DNA from: RU20A sp042610495
Lineage (GTDB): Bacteria; Pseudomonadota; Alphaproteobacteria; Rhizobiales; Rhizobiaceae
Length of the DNA: 64,000 bases
Assembly (NCBI RefSeq): GCF_042610495.1
Contig: NZ_JBHGAP010000001.1
Coordinates: 806,001 to 870,000 of the forward strand
Direction: 5' to 3'
Below, in pieces: positions 7,650-16,675 of the stretch. Each line of letters starts with the position of its first letter. Position 1 is the first letter of the stretch. Both the position numbers and the translations under genes were made by a program. The notes below the pieces were generated by a model. It had not been told where the DNA came from and did no database searches. It saw only the letters and a list, made by a program, of their open reading frames with translations.

Positions 7650-8900
7650 TCACCCCTCGGCCACGAGCCGGTTCCGCCCCGCCTGCTTGGCCCGGTAGAG
7701 CCGGCGGTCGGCAGCTTGGACGAGGGCGGGCAGGTCGGCGCCATCGACGGGCGTGCGGGCCAGTCCGAGGCTGATGGTGACGGGCGTGCCGTCGCGGGTC
7801 TCGAGTTCGCCTTCCACCGCGCGGCGCAGCGTTTCGGCGACCGCCGCAAGGTCGACATCCACGCCATCGGCGAGCACGACGAATTCCTCCCCGCCATAGC
7901 GGTAAAGCTCCGTCGAGGGCGGCAGGCGGCCTTGGACCAGGCGAACGAGGTCGCGCAGCACGCGGTCGCCTTCCGGATGGCCGAAGCGGTCGTTGACGGC
8001 CTTGAAGTGATCGGCATCGAGAATGATCAGGCCGGAAAGCGCCGAGCGTGCGGCAAGCGCCTGCCCGTCCGTCTCGAAACGGCCGCGGTCCAGCGCACCC
8101 GTCAGGCTGTCGCGGCCGGCATGGGCGAGCAGGTTTTCATAGCGCTCGCGGAACGTCAGGTCGTTGAAGACATCGCCCAGCGGCCGGCCGGAAGCCGTCT
8201 GCACGACGCCGCTCGTGGCGCGCACGTAAAGGCCGATGGCGACGGAATAGAACAATGCGGCCCCCATCTTGGCATACCAGCCACCCCAGAACACCGCGCT
8301 CGGGGCGCCGTTCACGGTCTGGAGTGCGGCGTAGAAGCCGATCTGGTCAAAGGTCAGCACCGCCGCCCCGCAGAGGAAGAAACGCAGGATGACATGACCG
8401 GGCAGAAGGCGGCCCAGGCGCTCGTAGAGCAGGATGATGCCGATCGCGTCGACATAGAGCAGCAGCGTGCCCCACACCATCAGCCAGCCCATTTCGTTGA
8501 GGAAGGCGATGTCCGCAAAGCGGCCCGGCACGACCGGCAGCGTCTCGTGGAAGCGCAGCGCCAGCGCGATGAAGAGCACCAGGAAATTGCCGATGAAGAG
8601 ACCGTAGATCGGCTGGCGCACCGTGGACGCATCCTCCTTCACGTAAAGAAGCAGGATCATCATCAGCTTGCCGGCAAAGAAGACGACGGAACCCGGCGAA
8701 ATGATGCCGAATGCGAGCGGAATATAGAAGACGGCCGCCAGATAGGTCTCGATGAAATGCATGACGCCAAGCGCGGCGATGAAGACGCCAAGCCCGATCC
8801 GCTGGCGCAGGTGCAGAAGCCCGACCATGACGAAGACGTAAAATGCCGCTTCGCCGAGCAGGAGAAGCATGTTCTGGATATAGAGATGCGGGACTGTCAT
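7650..8900 (-). CDS. Membrane-anchored diguanylate cyclase (GGDEF)
   Basis: 416 residues. The first about 240 residues hold seven or so hydrophobic membrane segments with no recognisable sensor family; the C-terminus is a GGDEF domain with GRDSLTGALDRGRFE, DADHFKAVNDRFGH and the active-site RYGGEEF motif, ending in RLYRAKQAGRNR. It should make cyclic di-GMP from GTP at the inner membrane. The inhibitory RxxD site that normally precedes the active site is absent, so product inhibition at that site is unlikely. The gene stands alone. Confidence 0.92.
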   Translation of the reverse strand: MTVPHLYIQNMLLLLGEAAFYVFVMVGLLHLRQRIGLGVFIAALGVMHFIETYLAAVFYIPLAFGIISPGSVVFFAGKLMMILLLYVKEDASTVRQPIYGLFIGNFLVLFIALALRFHETLPVVPGRFADIAFLNEMGWLMVWGTLLLYVDAIGIILLYERLGRLLPGHVILRFFLCGAAVLTFDQIGFYAALQTVNGAPSAVFWGGWYAKMGAALFYSVAIGLYVRATSGVVQTASGRPLGDVFNDLTFRERYENLLAHAGRDSLTGALDRGRFETDGQALAARSALSGLIILDADHFKAVNDRFGHPEGDRVLRDLVRLVQGRLPPSTELYRYGGEEFVVLADGVDVDLAAVAETLRRAVEGELETRDGTPVTISLGLARTPVDGADLPALVQAADRRLYRAKQAGRNRLVAEG

Positions 8901-9054
8901 GCGATGCCTGATTTGGATCCTTCGACCCCGTCAGCGAGGCCCCGTCGGCGAAGCAAGGGAGCCGTTCCCACCGGCCGGTGGAAACGGTGACCGAAAGACC
9001 CGGCCGCTACAGCCTGCCCTGCAACGCGCAGGCACATGGCAGGCCGCGTTCGGC

Positions 9055-9366
9055 TCAGACCTGACGGCTGGCCGCACCGTCCGAAAAGAGCGAGGCACCG
9101 TTCTGGTCGATGATCTGGCGCGCCTTGCGGAAGGTCGCGTCGAGCACGTCCTGCTCGCTCGCAAACACGTCGGCGCGAATGAAGGTCCGCTTCAGCACCG
9201 CGCCGTCGACGGTCTTCTCGATCGTGCCGGCGATCCGGTACTGCGCGCCCTCGCGCATCGGCGTCGCACGGATCGTGCAGTCACCGTGCATCTGCACGGA
9301 TTCCTTGGCCGGTGCGGCTGCGGTATCGGAGGAACGACCGAAAAGTTTGGAGAAAAACGATGCCAT
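9055..9366 (-). CDS. HlyU family protein
   Basis: 103 residues. MASFFSKLFG at the start and the TIRATPMREGAQYRIAGTI, FIRADVFASEQDVLDATFRKARQIIDQ blocks match the HlyU family, named for a Vibrio haemolysin regulator. In rhizobia the family is widespread and its role as a transcription factor is untested; no helix-turn-helix of the ArsR type is evident here. A weak AGAGAG precedes the ATG. It lies between the GGDEF gene and ilvA on the same strand but with gaps of 80-150 bases. Confidence 0.75.
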   Translation of the reverse strand: MASFFSKLFGRSSDTAAAPAKESVQMHGDCTIRATPMREGAQYRIAGTIEKTVDGAVLKRTFIRADVFASEQDVLDATFRKARQIIDQNGASLFSDGAASRQV

Positions 9367-9445
9367 GTCACTCTCTTAGCGTGAGGTGAGAGCGCCAGGA
9401 AAAGCACGCTCCCGATCCGGACTTCGCTGATATGGAGCAAAGCCT

Positions 9446-10720
9446 TCAGATGACCAGATTGTACAGGATCTCATTGTCGGTGATATCCTCATATTGCAGG
9501 TCTGACGCCTCGAAGGCGGCGATGAGACGGGGAAAATTCTCCGGCCGCTTCGTCTCGATGCCGATCAGCACGGAGCCGAAGTTGCGCGCCGACTTCTTCA
9601 GATATTCGAAACGGGCGATATCGTCCTCCTCCCCGAGCAGCGTCAGGAAGTCCTTGAGCGCGCCGGGGCGCTGCGGCATGCGCAGGATGAAATACTTCTT
9701 CAGCCCCGCATAACGCATGGCGCGCTCCTTGACGTCGGGCAGACGCTCGAAATCGAAATTGCCGCCGGAGACGATCGCGACGACGGTCTGCCCTTCAAGC
9801 CGTTCGCGTCCCAGCGCCTCGAGCGCGGTCAGCGACAGCGCGCCGGCGGGCTCCAGCACCACGCCTTCCACATTCAGCATCTCGATCATCATGGCGCAGA
9901 TCGCGTTTTCCGGCAGAAGCATCACCTGCCCGGACGAAAAGGCGGAAAGCCGTTCGAAATTGATCGTGCCGATACGCGCCACCGCCGCGCCATCCACGAA
10001 ATTGTCGACGCGCGGCAGGGTCACGATCGCGCCCGCTTCCAGGCTGCGCTTCAGGCTCGGCGCGCCGGTCGGTTCGGCGAAAAGGAAGGCATCGTGCGCC
10101 ACCTGGCCGGAGAGATAGCCGGTCAGGCCTGCCGACAACCCGCCGCCGCCGACCGGCATGACGAGCCGGTCGATCGTCTCGCCCTCCGGCAACTGCTCGA
10201 GGATCTCGGCCGCAACGCTCGCCTGTCCCTCGATGATGTCGTCATGATCGAAGGGCGGAACCATCACGGCGCCGCTCGCCGCCACATGCTCCTGCGCGGC
10301 GCGGTAGCACTGGTCGAAAATATCGCCGACAAGGCGGATCGTGATGAAGGCGCCGCCGAACATGCGCGTCTTGTCGATCTTTTGCTGCGGCGTGGTAACC
10401 GGCATGTAGACAACGCCCTCGACCCCGAAATGGCGGCAGACGAAGGCAAAGCCCTGGGCGTGGTTGCCGGCCGACGCGCAAACGAAGGTGCGCGGCGCAT
10501 CATCAGCTGCCAGCATCTTGCGGAAGAAGTTGAAGGCGCCGCGGATCTTGTAGGAGCGCACCGGCGACAGATCCTCGCGCTTCAGATAGACGCGCGCCCC
10601 CCAGCGCTTGCTCAGGTGTTCGTTGAGTTGCAGCGGCGTGGCCGGAAAAAGTCCGCGGATCGCCTCTGCGGCTTCGTCCACACCCGCCCTGAATGCGCTG
10701 ACCGGCTGCATCGACGTCAT
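9446..10720 (-). CDS. ilvA: Threonine ammonia-lyase (threonine dehydratase)
   Basis: 424 residues. A PLP enzyme converting threonine to 2-oxobutanoate, the first step of isoleucine synthesis. Visible are the PLP lysine in SYKIRGA (Lys58), the asparagine loop CASAGNHAQG and the phosphate-binding PVGGGGLSAG. The C-terminal about 80 residues (MRYAGLKKYFILRMPQRPG onwards) are a single ACT-like regulatory domain, as in the shorter IlvA class, so isoleucine feedback is likely. The ATG at 10720 lacks a spaced ribosome-binding site; the ATG at 10711 has GGGA eight bases upstream and may be the true start. Confidence 0.93.
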   Translation of the reverse strand: MTSMQPVSAFRAGVDEAAEAIRGLFPATPLQLNEHLSKRWGARVYLKREDLSPVRSYKIRGAFNFFRKMLAADDAPRTFVCASAGNHAQGFAFVCRHFGVEGVVYMPVTTPQQKIDKTRMFGGAFITIRLVGDIFDQCYRAAQEHVAASGAVMVPPFDHDDIIEGQASVAAEILEQLPEGETIDRLVMPVGGGGLSAGLTGYLSGQVAHDAFLFAEPTGAPSLKRSLEAGAIVTLPRVDNFVDGAAVARIGTINFERLSAFSSGQVMLLPENAICAMMIEMLNVEGVVLEPAGALSLTALEALGRERLEGQTVVAIVSGGNFDFERLPDVKERAMRYAGLKKYFILRMPQRPGALKDFLTLLGEEDDIARFEYLKKSARNFGSVLIGIETKRPENFPRLIAAFEASDLQYEDITDNEILYNLVI

Positions 10721-10839
10721 CCCATTGCGGTTGAAGATGACGACCGCTATGGCATATTGCGGCGCAGCGCACCACGATTTTGCGAGGGATGCGCTGTCTA
10801 TGGCGGCCGCTGATCGCCGCCCGCAGAGGACCGATCCCC

Positions 10840-12297
10840 TTGAACGCCATGCTCTTCCGGCACGCCGTGCACGTCTCCGCGATTTTCGGCCTCTACCTCG
10901 CTGCCGCCATGCTGCTGCCCGCCTTCGTCGATCTCTATGCCGGCCATGAGGACTGGAAACTGTTCGTCTTCTCCTCCTTCATGGTCGGCAGCTTCTGCGG
11001 CGCGACGGCGATCGCGACGCGCTCCGGTCCCCCGCCCTTCTCCAAGCGCTTCGGCTTTCTCGTCGTCAACGTGCTGTGGCTCAGCTTTTCCGTCATCGGC
11101 GCGCTGCCGCTCTGGCTCTCGTCCCTCAACCTGACCTTCGCCCAGGCGATCTTCGAATCGGTCTCCGGCATCACCACCACGGGCAGCACGGTCATCGTCG
11201 GCCTCGACAACGCACCGCCCGGCCTTCTTCTGTGGCGCTCGCTGATCTGCTGGCTGGGCGGCATCGGCGTCGTGGCGCTCGGCCTCTTCATCATGCCCTT
11301 TCTCAGGGTCGGCGGCATGTCCTTCTTCAAGATGGAAAGCTCCGACACCAACGAGAAGACCTTTGCCCGCATCGCGAACTTCACCCGCGCCTTCGTTGCC
11401 GTCTATGTCGGCATCACCGCGCTCTGCACCATCACCTATGCCAGCCTCGGAATGACCGGCTTCGATGCGCTGAACCACGCCATGTCGACCATCGCCACCG
11501 GCGGCTTTTCGACCAAGGACGCCTCTTTCGGCTATTATGCCGACGATACGGGCCTCCTGGTCGCGGCCACCTTCTTCATGGCGCTGTGCAGCCTGCCCTT
11601 TTCCATCCTGATCGTCTTCCTCGTGCGCGGCCGGGTGCATGCGCTGCGCGACCCGCAGATCATCGTCTTCCTGCTCTATCTCACGCTCTTTTCGATGGCC
11701 GCAGGCGTCTACCACCGCCTCGTCAATGGCGCGCCCTTCGATGATGCGCTGATCCACGCCTTCTTCAACGTCACCTCCATTCTCTCGACCACCGGCTATG
11801 CCAGCACAGACTATTCCCTCTGGGGGCCCTTCGTGGTCATGCTCGCCTTCATCGCGACCTTCGTCGGCGGCTGCTCCGGCTCGACCGCGGGCGGACTGAA
11901 GGCATACCGCTTCATCATCCTTTTCAACGCCATCCGCGCCGGCGTGAACCGCCTCGTCTATCCCGACGCGATCTACCACGTGCGCTACGGCGGCAAGACG
12001 GTGGATGCCGACACGCAGCGCGCCATCTTCCTCTTCGTCATCATCTACCTGCTGCTCTGGGTGTTCGGTTCGCTGGTGATGGCGCTGCTTGGCTATGACT
12101 TCATCACCGCGACCTCTGCCGTCATCACCGCGCTTTCCAATGTCGGTCCCGGCCTTGGTCCGCTCATCGGCCCGGTCGGCAATTTCTCCTCCCTCGCCGC
12201 GCCGGAACTCTACCTGCTCTCGGTCATGATGCTGCTCGGGCGCCTCGAAATCCTCACCGTTCTCGTGATCCTGACACCGGTCTTCTGGCGCCGCTGA
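10840..12297 (+). CDS. trkH: Trk-type potassium uptake membrane subunit TrkH
   Basis: 485 residues, the usual length. Repeated pore elements with selectivity-filter glycines are visible (SGITTTGSTV, MSTIATGGFS, SILSTTGYAS, ITALSNVGPG), embedded in about ten to twelve membrane segments. It forms the K+ channel of the Trk system in the inner membrane and normally needs the NAD-binding TrkA protein, which is not in this window. I chose the TTG at 10840 because AGAGGA lies nine bases upstream; the ATG three codons later (10849) is an alternative. It is divergent from ilvA. Confidence 0.93.
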   Translation: MNAMLFRHAVHVSAIFGLYLAAAMLLPAFVDLYAGHEDWKLFVFSSFMVGSFCGATAIATRSGPPPFSKRFGFLVVNVLWLSFSVIGALPLWLSSLNLTFAQAIFESVSGITTTGSTVIVGLDNAPPGLLLWRSLICWLGGIGVVALGLFIMPFLRVGGMSFFKMESSDTNEKTFARIANFTRAFVAVYVGITALCTITYASLGMTGFDALNHAMSTIATGGFSTKDASFGYYADDTGLLVAATFFMALCSLPFSILIVFLVRGRVHALRDPQIIVFLLYLTLFSMAAGVYHRLVNGAPFDDALIHAFFNVTSILSTTGYASTDYSLWGPFVVMLAFIATFVGGCSGSTAGGLKAYRFIILFNAIRAGVNRLVYPDAIYHVRYGGKTVDADTQRAIFLFVIIYLLLWVFGSLVMALLGYDFITATSAVITALSNVGPGLGPLIGPVGNFSSLAAPELYLLSVMMLLGRLEILTVLVILTPVFWRR

Positions 12298-12386
12298 AAT
12301 TGGTCGATCGGCGCTGTCCTGACGGCTTGACAGAAAAGGTCAAATGCCGAAGTCTCCGCCCCGCAACCAGCGAGATGGGGACGGAC

Positions 12387-12980
12387 ATGATTGCGCGTAA
12401 GCTGATGAAGACACTGATGATGTCCGCGACCGCGGCGGCACTTTTCGCCCTCCCGGCGCTCGCCGGCCCGCTGGCTGACGCCGCCAAGAAGGCCGAGGAA
12501 CAGGCTGCCGCCGGAGACGTGCTCGGCGCCCATGAAACGCTGCGCGAGGCCGTCAGCGAATTTTCCGCGCAACTGCCCTTCACCATCGGCAAGGCCGTGT
12601 TCGTGACCAGCGATCCCAAGGGCTACGCCATGTACCAGCCGAAGGACTCGCCGGTCTTCAAGCCGGGCGAGTCGCTGGTCTCCTACGTGGAACCGATCGG
12701 CCTGACCTGGAAGCCGGCCGCCACCGCCGGCCAGATCGAAACGCATTTCACCGTGGATTTCGACATCCTGAACCCCGAGGGCCAGGTGCTCGCGAGCCAG
12801 AAGGCTTTCGGCGACTTCACCTTCACCGGCTACGTGCGCAACCAGGAAATCTATTCGACCCTGACGATCGATGTCGGCGGCGCGCCGGCCGGCGATTACG
12901 TCGTGCGCTACCACTTCAACGACATCAACGGAAACCGCACCGCAACGGTCGATCAGAAGTTCACGATCGCCGCCCAGTAA
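12387..12980 (+). CDS. Periplasmic protein of unknown function
   Basis: 197 residues. A signal peptide is clear (basic start, then LMMSATAAALFALPALAGP). The mature protein begins with an alpha-helical ADAAKKAEEQAAAGDVLGAHETLREAV segment and continues as a probable beta-rich domain ending in GDYVVRYHFNDINGNRTATV. The ATG at 12387 has GGGGA five bases upstream. It follows trkH by 89 bases on the same strand, possibly as part of the same transcript. I do not recognise a function, though homologous exported proteins seem common in rhizobia. Confidence 0.7.
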   Translation: MIARKLMKTLMMSATAAALFALPALAGPLADAAKKAEEQAAAGDVLGAHETLREAVSEFSAQLPFTIGKAVFVTSDPKGYAMYQPKDSPVFKPGESLVSYVEPIGLTWKPAATAGQIETHFTVDFDILNPEGQVLASQKAFGDFTFTGYVRNQEIYSTLTIDVGGAPAGDYVVRYHFNDINGNRTATVDQKFTIAAQ

Positions 12981-13021
12981 GGCTGCACGCTGCATCGCCC
13001 GCTCCGCGGATCGAAGCCCGC

Positions 13022-13786
13022 TCAGTCAGGCTTCGGCGCGACCTTGCGCGCAGCGATGTCGGCAAGCATGGCCTCGACGTCGGTAATGGCGGCATCGATG
13101 GCCTCCGGCGTGCGCGCCCGCACCACGATCTCTGTCGAGAAATTCTGCCCGTCGAACTTCGGGTAGGAGCCGATGCTGGTCTCCGGATGGCGCTTCTGGA
13201 TCTCGCCGAGCGGCGTGCCGATGTCGCCCTCGCCGAAATGCGAGCGCACCGAGCGCGACTGCACGGGAACGCCGCCCGAAAGCGTCGGCAGCACGGCCGC
13301 GACCATCGCCTGGAACACCTGCGGTACGCCCGCCATCACATGCACATTGCCGATGACGAAGCCGGGGGCCGTGGAAACGGGATTGGGAATGTGGCGCGCG
13401 CCGACCGGCATGCGCGCCATGCGCTGGCGCGCCTCGGTAAACTCCATGCCGCGGCGGGCATACATCGCGCCGAGCAGTTCCATGGCCGCGTCATCGTGAC
13501 GGCATTCGACGCCGAAGGCTGCCGAAATCGCATCGGCGGTGATGTCGTCATGGGTCGGCCCGATGCCGCCGGAGGTGAAGACATAGGTGTAGCGCGCCCG
13601 AAGCGCGTTGACTGCCGCGACGATCTCCGGCTCCTCGTCGGGCACGATCCGCACTTCCTTGAGGTCGATCCCGGCAAGCGTCAGGTTTTCCGCCAGGAAG
13701 CCGATATTCTTGTCCTTGGTGCGACCGGAGAGAAGCTCGTCGCCAATGGCGAGGATGGCGGCAGAGACGGTTGCTTTCACGGGCAT
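13022..13786 (-). CDS. CinA-like / molybdopterin-binding (MoCF) domain protein
   Basis: 254 residues. The fold is the MoaB/MogA-type nucleotide-binding domain: AILAIGDELLSGRTKDKN at the start and VFTSGGIGPTHDDITADAI in the middle. This is the N-terminal half of CinA only; the C-terminal deamidase domain (nicotinamide mononucleotide recycling) is absent. Stand-alone versions have been linked to pyrophosphatase activity on ADP-ribose or similar nucleotides. The ATG at 13786 fits the family start; GGAG lies only two bases upstream, so the spacing is poor. Alternative in-frame start at 13849. Confidence 0.85.
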   Translation of the reverse strand: MPVKATVSAAILAIGDELLSGRTKDKNIGFLAENLTLAGIDLKEVRIVPDEEPEIVAAVNALRARYTYVFTSGGIGPTHDDITADAISAAFGVECRHDDAAMELLGAMYARRGMEFTEARQRMARMPVGARHIPNPVSTAPGFVIGNVHVMAGVPQVFQAMVAAVLPTLSGGVPVQSRSVRSHFGEGDIGTPLGEIQKRHPETSIGSYPKFDGQNFSTEIVVRARTPEAIDAAITDVEAMLADIAARKVAPKPD

Positions 13787-13960
13787 GGCTCCAGAAGGAC
13801 GAAAAGGGGAACGGGACTGCCAAGGCTCGGCGTGGACAGCCGGTGTCATCGTGTTCTACGCGACGACAATGTGACCGGACCTGTCGCATTTTGTGAACAG
13901 TGCGTTCGCAGGCCGCGACTGGCCGATCGATGCCAATCTGTTAGAACGTTTCGCCAGGGA

Positions 13961-13979
13961 CGGGCAAGCGATTTGCCCG
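13961..13979. promoter_or_regulatory. Inverted repeat upstream of wrbA
   Basis: CGGGCAA (13961-13967) and TTGCCCG (13973-13979) are a perfect seven-base inverted repeat around GCGAT, 36 bases before the wrbA start codon. It could be an operator or a leader hairpin. No regulator gene is adjacent. Confidence 0.35.
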
Positions 13980-14014
13980 CAAACAGATTGTTCGCAAACA
14001 CCAAGGAGACGACG

Positions 14015-14614
14015 ATGGCAAAGGTACTGGTTCTCTACTATTCCGCTTACGGCCACATTGAAACCATGGCCAATGCCGTTGCCGAAGGTGCACGCTCGGC
14101 CGGTGCCGACGTGACCGTCAAGCGCGTTCCGGAACTCGTCTCCGAAGACGTCGCCAAGGCCTCGCACTACAAGCTCGACCAGGCCGCCCCGATCGCCACC
14201 GTCGACGAACTCGCCGACTACGACGCCATCATCGTCGGCGCCGGCACGCGCTACGGCACGGTCGCCTCGCAGATGCGCAATTTCTGGGACCAGACCGGCG
14301 GCCTGTGGTTCAACGGCAAGCTGGTCGGCAAGGTCGGCGCCATGTTCACCTCCACGGCCACCCAGCATGGCGGCCAGGAAACGACGATCATGGGCTTCAT
14401 CCCCACCTTCCTGCACCATGGCATGGTCTTCGCCGGCCTGCCCTACGCCTTCCAGGGCCAGATGGGCGTTGAAGCCGTCAAGGGCAATTCGCCCTACGGC
14501 GCCTCCACCATCACCGACGGCGACGGCTCGCGCCAGCCCTCCGAAATCGAGCTGGAAGGCGCCCGCTACCAGGGCGCCCACGTCGCCAAGCTCTCTTCCA
14601 AGCTCTCGGCCTGA
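14015..14614 (+). CDS. wrbA: NAD(P)H:quinone oxidoreductase, WrbA type
   Basis: 199 residues, the standard WrbA length. A flavodoxin-like FMN protein reducing quinones with NAD(P)H and limiting redox cycling. Family blocks are present: KVLVLYYSAYGHIETMA (FMN phosphate loop), GAGTRYGTVASQMRNFWDQTG, and FTSTATQHGGQETT. The ATG at 14015 has AAGGAG six bases upstream. Monocistronic: an inverted repeat lies in the leader and a strong terminator follows the stop codon. Confidence 0.95.
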   Translation: MAKVLVLYYSAYGHIETMANAVAEGARSAGADVTVKRVPELVSEDVAKASHYKLDQAAPIATVDELADYDAIIVGAGTRYGTVASQMRNFWDQTGGLWFNGKLVGKVGAMFTSTATQHGGQETTIMGFIPTFLHHGMVFAGLPYAFQGQMGVEAVKGNSPYGASTITDGDGSRQPSEIELEGARYQGAHVAKLSSKLSA

Positions 14615-14637
14615 TCCATCCGGCCTGTGCCCCTCCG

Positions 14638-14673
14638 GAGCCCTGCCTGCAGCCATGCAGGCAGGGCTCTTTT
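14638..14673 (+). terminator. Rho-independent terminator after wrbA
   Basis: A perfect 14-base stem, GAGCCCTGCCTGCA (14638-14651) with its complement at 14656-14669, closed by GCCA and followed by TTTT. It lies 24 bases past the stop codon. Confidence 0.9.
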
Positions 14674-14838
14674 CGTTGTCGTCTCCCCTCGCCCGCAAGG
14701 CGTGTCCGCGGCGCCGTCTCCCGTGATAGACTGTCGCCGTCTGCGCGACGGAACCGGTCGGCCCTGCGCGTCGTTTTCCCGCTGCACCGGCAACGGCGCC
14801 GAAGGATGCCCCCCGAGGAGAACCCCAAGGAGAACCCG

Positions 14839-15081
14839 ATGACAGTCATTCGCTACACGATCGTCGAACATGACGGCGGCTGGGCCTACCAGCTCGACGG
14901 CGCCTTTTCCGAAAGCTTCCCCACCCACAAGGCAGCCCTGCGCGCCGCCAAGATCGCGGCCATCGAGCAGCAGGTGGGCGGCGAGGATGCCGAAATCCTC
15001 TATCAGGACGACAAGGGCAACTGGCACACCGAACACGCCGATGGCGGCGACCGCCCCGAGACCGAAGTCGTCGACGGCTGA
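14839..15081 (+). CDS. DUF2188-like small protein
   Basis: 80 residues, acidic, cytosolic. The pattern YTIVEHDGGWAYQLDGAFSE, FPTHKAALRAAKIAA, then ILYQDDKGNWHTE matches the DUF2188 architecture: a short beta-hairpin, helix, beta-hairpin fold of unknown function. The ATG at 14839 follows AAGGAG. The gene lies between the wrbA terminator and tRNA-Leu. No function can be given. Confidence 0.7.
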   Translation: MTVIRYTIVEHDGGWAYQLDGAFSESFPTHKAALRAAKIAAIEQQVGGEDAEILYQDDKGNWHTEHADGGDRPETEVVDG

Positions 15082-15166
15082 GATCGCAACGGTCACCATC
15101 CTGATTCGGCAGCAACCACACACGCCTTGCCTGAATCGCCACATTCGGGCATGAGGGCCCGGATGT

Positions 15167-15252
15167 GGCCGCTTGCCGAAACTGGTAGACGGAAGGCACT
15201 TAAAATGCCTCGGGCAACGCCCGTGTGGGTTCGATTCCCACAGCGGCCACCA
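15167..15252 (+). tRNA. tRNA-Leu (anticodon UAA)
   Basis: 86 bases. Acceptor GGCCGCT pairs with AGCGGCC. D-stem CCG/CGG, anticodon loop CTTAAAA (UAA, reading UUA), variable arm CGGGCAACGCCCG and T-arm GTGGG-TTCGATT-CCCAC are all visible. The discriminator is A and the terminal CCA (15250-15252) is encoded. The long variable arm is typical of tRNA-Leu. Confidence 0.95.
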
Positions 15253-15295
15253 GAATTTCAGCCTAACCGCCCCGCCTTCATCCTTTCTTAGCCCC

Positions 15296-15324
15296 TTGCG
15301 GAACACAAATGGAACAGATAGTGT
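15296..15324 (+). promoter_or_regulatory. lexA promoter with SOS box
   Basis: TTGCGG (15296-15301), a 17-base spacer and TAGTGT (15319-15324) form the likely promoter. The spacer region contains GAACACAAATGGAAC (15301-15315), a GAAC-N7-GAAC site. That is the direct-repeat LexA box of alphaproteobacteria, so LexA should repress its own gene by blocking RNA polymerase. Confidence 0.85.
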
Positions 15325-15360
15325 CCGTTCTGGATTTGTTTCCGATTCTGGAGGCCAAGC

Positions 15361-16089
15361 ATGCTGACCCGCAAGCAACAGGAACTGCTGCTCTTCATCC
15401 ATGAGCGGATGAAGGAATCCGGCGTTCCGCCATCCTTCGACGAGATGAAGGATGCGCTCGATCTGGCCTCCAAGTCGGGCATCCATCGCCTGATCACGGC
15501 ACTGGAAGAACGCGGCTTCATCCGCCGCCTGCCGAACCGGGCGCGCGCGCTCGAGGTCATCAAGCTGCCGGAAGCCTACCAGCCGACGCTCGCGCCCCGC
15601 CGCGGCTTTTCGCCAAGCGTCATCGAAGGCTCGCTCGGCAAGACGGCACCGGCTGCGGCCAACGTGCAGCCCCCCAGGCCGGCCGCAAAGAGCGAGGATG
15701 GCGGATCCGTCTCCGTTCCCGTCATGGGGCGCATCGCAGCCGGCGTGCCCATCTCCGCCATCCAGAACACCACCCACGAAATCGCCGTGCCCATGGAAAT
15801 GCTCGGCAACGGGGACCACTACGCGCTGGAGGTGAAGGGCGATTCGATGATCGAGGCCGGCATTCTCGACGGCGACACGGTCATCATCCGCAATTCCAGC
15901 ACCGCCAACCCGGGCGAGATCGTCGTCGCCCTCGTGGATGACGAGGAAGCAACCCTCAAGCGCTTCCGCCGCAAGGGTGCCTCCATCGCGCTCGAGGCCG
16001 CCAACCCCGCCTACGAGACCCGCATCTTCGGTCCCGACCGCGTCAAGATCCAGGGCAAGCTCGTCGGCCTCATCCGCCGCTACCACTGA
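15361..16089 (+). CDS. lexA: SOS repressor LexA
   Basis: 242 residues. N-terminal winged helix-turn-helix (TRKQQELLLFIHERMKESG, then residues 25-60) and C-terminal S24 peptidase domain. The self-cleavage Ala127-Gly128 bond (GRIAAGVPI), nucleophile Ser162 (KGDSM) and general base Lys200 are all present. It represses SOS genes and is inactivated by RecA-stimulated self-cleavage after DNA damage; recA lies about 43 kb away in this window with a related box. The long linker (residues 70-115) is typical of alphaproteobacteria. The ATG at 15361 has GGAGG seven bases upstream. Confidence 0.97.
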   Translation: MLTRKQQELLLFIHERMKESGVPPSFDEMKDALDLASKSGIHRLITALEERGFIRRLPNRARALEVIKLPEAYQPTLAPRRGFSPSVIEGSLGKTAPAAANVQPPRPAAKSEDGGSVSVPVMGRIAAGVPISAIQNTTHEIAVPMEMLGNGDHYALEVKGDSMIEAGILDGDTVIIRNSSTANPGEIVVALVDDEEATLKRFRRKGASIALEAANPAYETRIFGPDRVKIQGKLVGLIRRYH

Positions 16090-16278
16090 CACGCACGCCG
16101 CCCGTCGCTCCGGGCAGCCGGGCCTCATCGCATCAGGACCGGCGTCGGCCGGCAGGGCGTCACAGGCCTGTCGTGGACGAAACGCAAAAATCCCCCGGTT
16201 TGATTGGAGAGCGCTTGCGCTTACTTTGAAATCGGTCTAAACGCCCCTCACATCCGGCGACAAGCCGGACCGCAGCGA

Positions 16279-16352
16279 GGCCTCGTGGCGGAGTGGTGAC
16301 GCAGAGGACTGCAAATCCTTGTACCCCGGTTCAATTCCGGGCGAGGCCTCCA
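16279..16352 (+). tRNA. tRNA-Cys (anticodon GCA)
   Basis: 74 bases. Acceptor GGCCTCG pairs with CGAGGCC. Anticodon stem AGGA/TCCT encloses CTGCAAA (GCA), and the T-arm is CCCGG-TTCAATT-CCGGG. Discriminator U and the CCA end are encoded. Confidence 0.95.
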
Positions 16353-16610
16353 ACAAACTCAAGAGCTTGACGGACGACACCAAGGCGCGCGCTGAGCGCG
16401 TCCGCGGCCTTCTGCGCGGCGCTGGCGAATGCCGCAAGGTGCCTGTCGGCGCTCAAGCTGTCAGCCCTCAGTAAGCTTCGACGGGATGGTGCCGTGGTCT
16501 GGCGGCTCGCTTGGCAGAGCAACGGCCACGCGGCGCGGCCCGTACGAGCATCCAGACGCACTCCCCGCATCGCAATGCGCGGCCTCATATTGAAACGGGC
16601 GGCCCCACAT
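16353..16610. other. No gene seen between tRNA-Cys and a small secreted-protein gene
   Basis: About 260 bases directly downstream of the tRNA 3' end. Open frames exist on both strands but show no family pattern, ribosome-binding site or signal peptide. I see no copy of the tRNA 3' end that would mark an integrated element. Confidence 0.5.
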
Positions 16611-16611
16611 C

Positions 16612-16638
16612 AAAAAGGGGCGGCCTTGCGGCCACCCC
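16612..16638 (-). terminator. Rho-independent terminator after the 111-residue exported protein gene
   Basis: On the minus strand, GGGGTGGCC pairs with GGCCGCCCC around GCAA, followed by TTTTT (complement of 16612-16616). It begins 38 bases after the stop codon at 16676. Confidence 0.85.
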
Positions 16639-16675
16639 TTGTGTCCTGTCGACATCTCCTGCCGACGGCTGCAAA

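Noticed and set aside
8962..8987. Inverted repeat between the GGDEF and HlyU genes
   Set aside because: A nearly perfect palindrome, but it lacks a T-tract and any promoter context; I could not assign a role and it may be a decayed repeat.
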